Source: DATBLE01 sp046732255
Lineage (GTDB): Bacteria > Actinomycetota > Thermoleophilia > Gaiellales > Gaiellaceae
Length of the DNA: 8,215 nucleotides
Assembly (NCBI GenBank): GCA_046732255.1
Contig: JBKPMR010000060.1
Span: 1-8,215, forward strand
Direction: 5' to 3'
Shown here: piece after piece, positions 7,113 through 8,215 of the stretch
Layout: every line of letters begins with the position of its first letter
Position numbering within the stretch: position 1 is the stretch's first letter
Translations under genes and position numbers: made by a program
The notes under the pieces: model-generated
What the model saw: only the letters and a program-made list of their open reading frames with translations
What the model was told of the DNA's origin: nothing
The model's database searches: none

Positions 7113-7118
7113 TAGGAT
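7113..7118 (+). promoter_or_regulatory. Probable -10 box (TAGGAT) with leaderless ATG spacing
   Basis: TAGGAT lies 7 bases before the ATG at 7126, the spacing expected when transcription starts at or next to a start codon, as is common in actinobacteria. The -35 region (around CTTCCC, 7091-7096) is a poor match. The 109-bp gap 7017-7125 otherwise holds only a 10-bp palindrome, ATCAGCTGAT (7020-7029). The ATG is in a different frame from the methyltransferase-like gene that follows. Confidence 0.35.
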
Positions 7119-7125
7119 CGCGGCG

Positions 7126-7221
7126 ATGGGTATCTTCACGGTGATGGTCCGTGGGCGCCAAACGCGCCCGCACGCCGCGCGACGATCGTCGTCGCGCTCC
7201 CGGTCAGAACTTCCTTGCTGA
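7126..7221 (+). CDS. Possible 31-residue leader peptide overlapping the Erm-like gene
   Basis: The frame starts at the ATG 7 bases after the TAGGAT box and stops at the TGA at 7219-7221. Its first residues, MGIFTVMVRGRQTR, share the opening MGIF and the Val at position 8 with the known ErmC leader (MGIFSIFVI), which stalls ribosomes when erythromycin is bound. The decisive F7 and I9 of that leader are Met and Arg here. Codons 9-11 encode Arg-Gly-Arg, the basic-x-basic pattern at which macrolides arrest ribosomes. Against a leader role, the downstream gene's GTG start (7151) lies within codon 9, so a stalled ribosome would cover it. The frame may instead be the original start of the methyltransferase, now out of frame. 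The C-terminal half is Arg/Ser-rich shadow of the other frame. Confidence 0.25.
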   Translation: MGIFTVMVRGRQTRPHAARRSSSRSRSELPC

Positions 7222-7642
7222 TAGGGCGGTCGCCGCACGGCTCGTGCGGGAGGCCGGTGTCCGCTCCTCCGACCTGACCACGCAGGTGTTGCGGCGATTG
7301 CTCGATCGGCCCGCGAGTGGACTCGTGCGCGCCGACCTGATCGTCCAGTGGGAGGTGGCTCGGAAGCGGGCGGGTCGCCCGTGCACGGCACTGAGCGCGG
7401 CCTGGAGTCCGTGGTGGCGCTTCTCACTCGGCGGGAGGATCGCGAGAGACGCGTTCCGTCCGCGCCCCCGCGTGGACGCTGGGATCCTCGTCGTCGAGCG
7501 ACGGGCTCAGCCGCTTCTTCCGCCCGAGGCTGCCGAGCCCTTCGCGGCATTCGTGCACGGGCTCTTCAGGGGGACGCTCGCGCGCCAATTCGATACCGAG
7601 CACTGGACGGCGCTCTTCGGCGCCTATGTGGGTGGCGACTGA
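7151..7642 (+). CDS. Erm/KsgA-type rRNA adenine methyltransferase, internally deleted (likely inactive)
   Basis: 163 residues against roughly 250-280 for the family. The N-terminus is typical: basic tail, then GQNFLADRAVAARLVREAGV at 18-37. After SSDLT (39-43) it jumps directly to TQVLRRLLDRP, a segment that normally follows the catalytic NLPF/Y motif. The whole SAM-binding half (E-x-G-x-G-x-G, acidic ribose-binding strand, NLPF/Y) is missing, about 80 residues, in frame at about 7271-7285. The later part is normal: ADLIVQWEVARKRA, WSPWWRFSLGGRIARDAFRPRPRVDAGILVV. The end, LARQ to FDTEHWTALFGAYV (144-160), also seems to lack 20-30 residues. Without the SAM site it cannot methylate; it is either a pseudogene that happens to remain open or an RNA-binding relic. 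The style is closer to Erm than KsgA. The GTG at 7151 is the only in-frame start after a TGA at 7142. Its 3' end overlaps the convergent AGE-family gene by 19 bases. Confidence 0.75.
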   Translation: MGAKRARTPRDDRRRAPGQNFLADRAVAARLVREAGVRSSDLTTQVLRRLLDRPASGLVRADLIVQWEVARKRAGRPCTALSAAWSPWWRFSLGGRIARDAFRPRPRVDAGILVVERRAQPLLPPEAAEPFAAFVHGLFRGTLARQFDTEHWTALFGAYVGGD

Positions 7643-8214
7643 TCGGACGGGCTCCTCGGCCGCAGCGTCTCGGCGAGCATCGTGATCGCCCGCACCTCGT
7701 GGTACGCGTCCTTCCACGTCTCGCGCTTGGCAGTGCTCAGCCGCGCTCCGTCCGTCCCGACCGTGTGGAGCCAGATCCCGTCCTCCGGATCGACGACTCG
7801 GTCGAGGAGGAACCCGACGTGCTCTTCGAGCGCCTCCTCGCGACCCGCGTCGGGCCACTCGGCCAGCCCCGTAGTAAGCGCGGCCAGCAGCTCCGCCTCC
7901 TCCCACCAGAGCCGCGCAGGCCGCTGAGCCGCGAGCACGGCGGCGACGTAGGCGTCGTAGCGCCTCCGGGAAGGCTCCCGGCACAGCACGCGCTCCGCGC
8001 GGACGAGCAGCCAGGCGAACTCGATGTTGTGCCCCTGGGAGACACCTGCCCGGCCGCCGGGACGCCAGTCTCGCCGACGGTGCTGGGCGGACGCGGCCGG
8101 ATCGTCGGGGAAGAAGTGCTCCGTGCTCAGATCCACCGTCTCGGCGAGCACGGCCTCGACCGCCGCGCTGCCGGTCTCGGCGTCGAGCTCGGTGAGCGCC
8201 TCGATCGCGTGAAG
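7624..8214 (-). CDS. AGE-family (N-acylglucosamine 2-epimerase-like) protein, 5' end outside window
   Basis: The last 196 residues of an (alpha/alpha)6-barrel protein related to N-acylglucosamine 2-epimerase, cellobiose 2-epimerase and mannose isomerase. Marks in order: LHAIEAL at the window edge; DWRPGGRAGVSQGHNIEFAWLLVRAE with the catalytic-type His62 (numbered from the first visible codon); LWWEEAELLAALT at 102-114; and KRETWKDAYHEVRA near the C-terminus with the second conserved His. These His residues serve as acid/base catalysts in studied members, so a sugar isomerase or epimerase is likely; the substrate is unknown. Between DAYVAAVLA and RLWWEEAE I expect an additional turn with a Gly/Tyr-rich loop (about 20 residues), replaced here by AQRPA. 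This suggests a small in-frame deletion near 7915-7935. The stop (TAG) lies inside the convergent methyltransferase frame. Confidence 0.83.
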   Translation of the reverse strand, partial: LHAIEALTELDAETGSAAVEAVLAETVDLSTEHFFPDDPAASAQHRRRDWRPGGRAGVSQGHNIEFAWLLVRAERVLCREPSRRRYDAYVAAVLAAQRPARLWWEEAELLAALTTGLAEWPDAGREEALEEHVGFLLDRVVDPEDGIWLHTVGTDGARLSTAKRETWKDAYHEVRAITMLAETLRPRSPSDQSPPT

Positions 8215-8215
8215 G

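Noticed and set aside
6861..7550. Minus-strand 229-codon frame
   Set aside because: Arg-rich, no family features, antisense to the cyclodeaminase remnant and the Erm-like gene.

Overview
High-GC sequence with dense coding, many GTG starts, Ala/Arg/Gly-rich proteins and GATC/GCC-rich codon use. Together with an alpha/beta-hydrolase fused to a class III nucleotide cyclase and TAGGAT-type -10 boxes close to start codons, this suggests an actinobacterium, perhaps of the Thermoleophilia (Gaiellales/Solirubrobacterales). The lineage is an inference from style and gene types, not from a marker gene.

Layout. 1-1173 (minus): a DedA-family membrane protein followed by an HD-GYP domain protein that runs off the left edge. 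1174-1298: divergent intergenic region with an inverted-repeat leader. 1299-5125 (plus): a tight four-gene operon, pntAA-pntAB-pntB (three-subunit proton-translocating NAD(P) transhydrogenase) followed, with a 4-base overlap, by an ornithine cyclodeaminase/mu-crystallin-type dehydrogenase. A perfect 30-bp palindrome sits over the pntAB stop and next to the pntB ribosome binding site. 5126-5306: non-coding apart from a doubtful 34-codon frame and two hairpins. 5307-6734 (minus): alpha/beta-hydrolase/adenylate-guanylate cyclase fusion. 6768-7016 (plus): a headless C-terminal remnant of a second cyclodeaminase-family gene. 7126-7642 (plus): an Erm/KsgA-type rRNA methyltransferase frame that has lost its SAM-binding core, overlapped by a short frame that starts like a macrolide-resistance leader peptide. 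7624-8214 (minus): an AGE-family (N-acylglucosamine 2-epimerase-like) protein that runs off the right edge.

How the genes fit. The transhydrogenase uses the proton gradient to drive hydride transfer from NADH to NADP+. The co-transcribed cyclodeaminase-family enzyme would be a natural user or partner of that nicotinamide pool. The right third looks eroded: one gene is reduced to its tail, one methyltransferase has two in-frame deletions, and the epimerase-like protein probably has one. No CRISPR array, tRNA, rRNA, integrase or transposase gene was seen. I do not see a wholly new system. The best leads are the palindrome inside the pnt operon, the duplicated patch in the cyclodeaminase gene with its paralogous remnant, and the Erm-like frame with its possible leader peptide.
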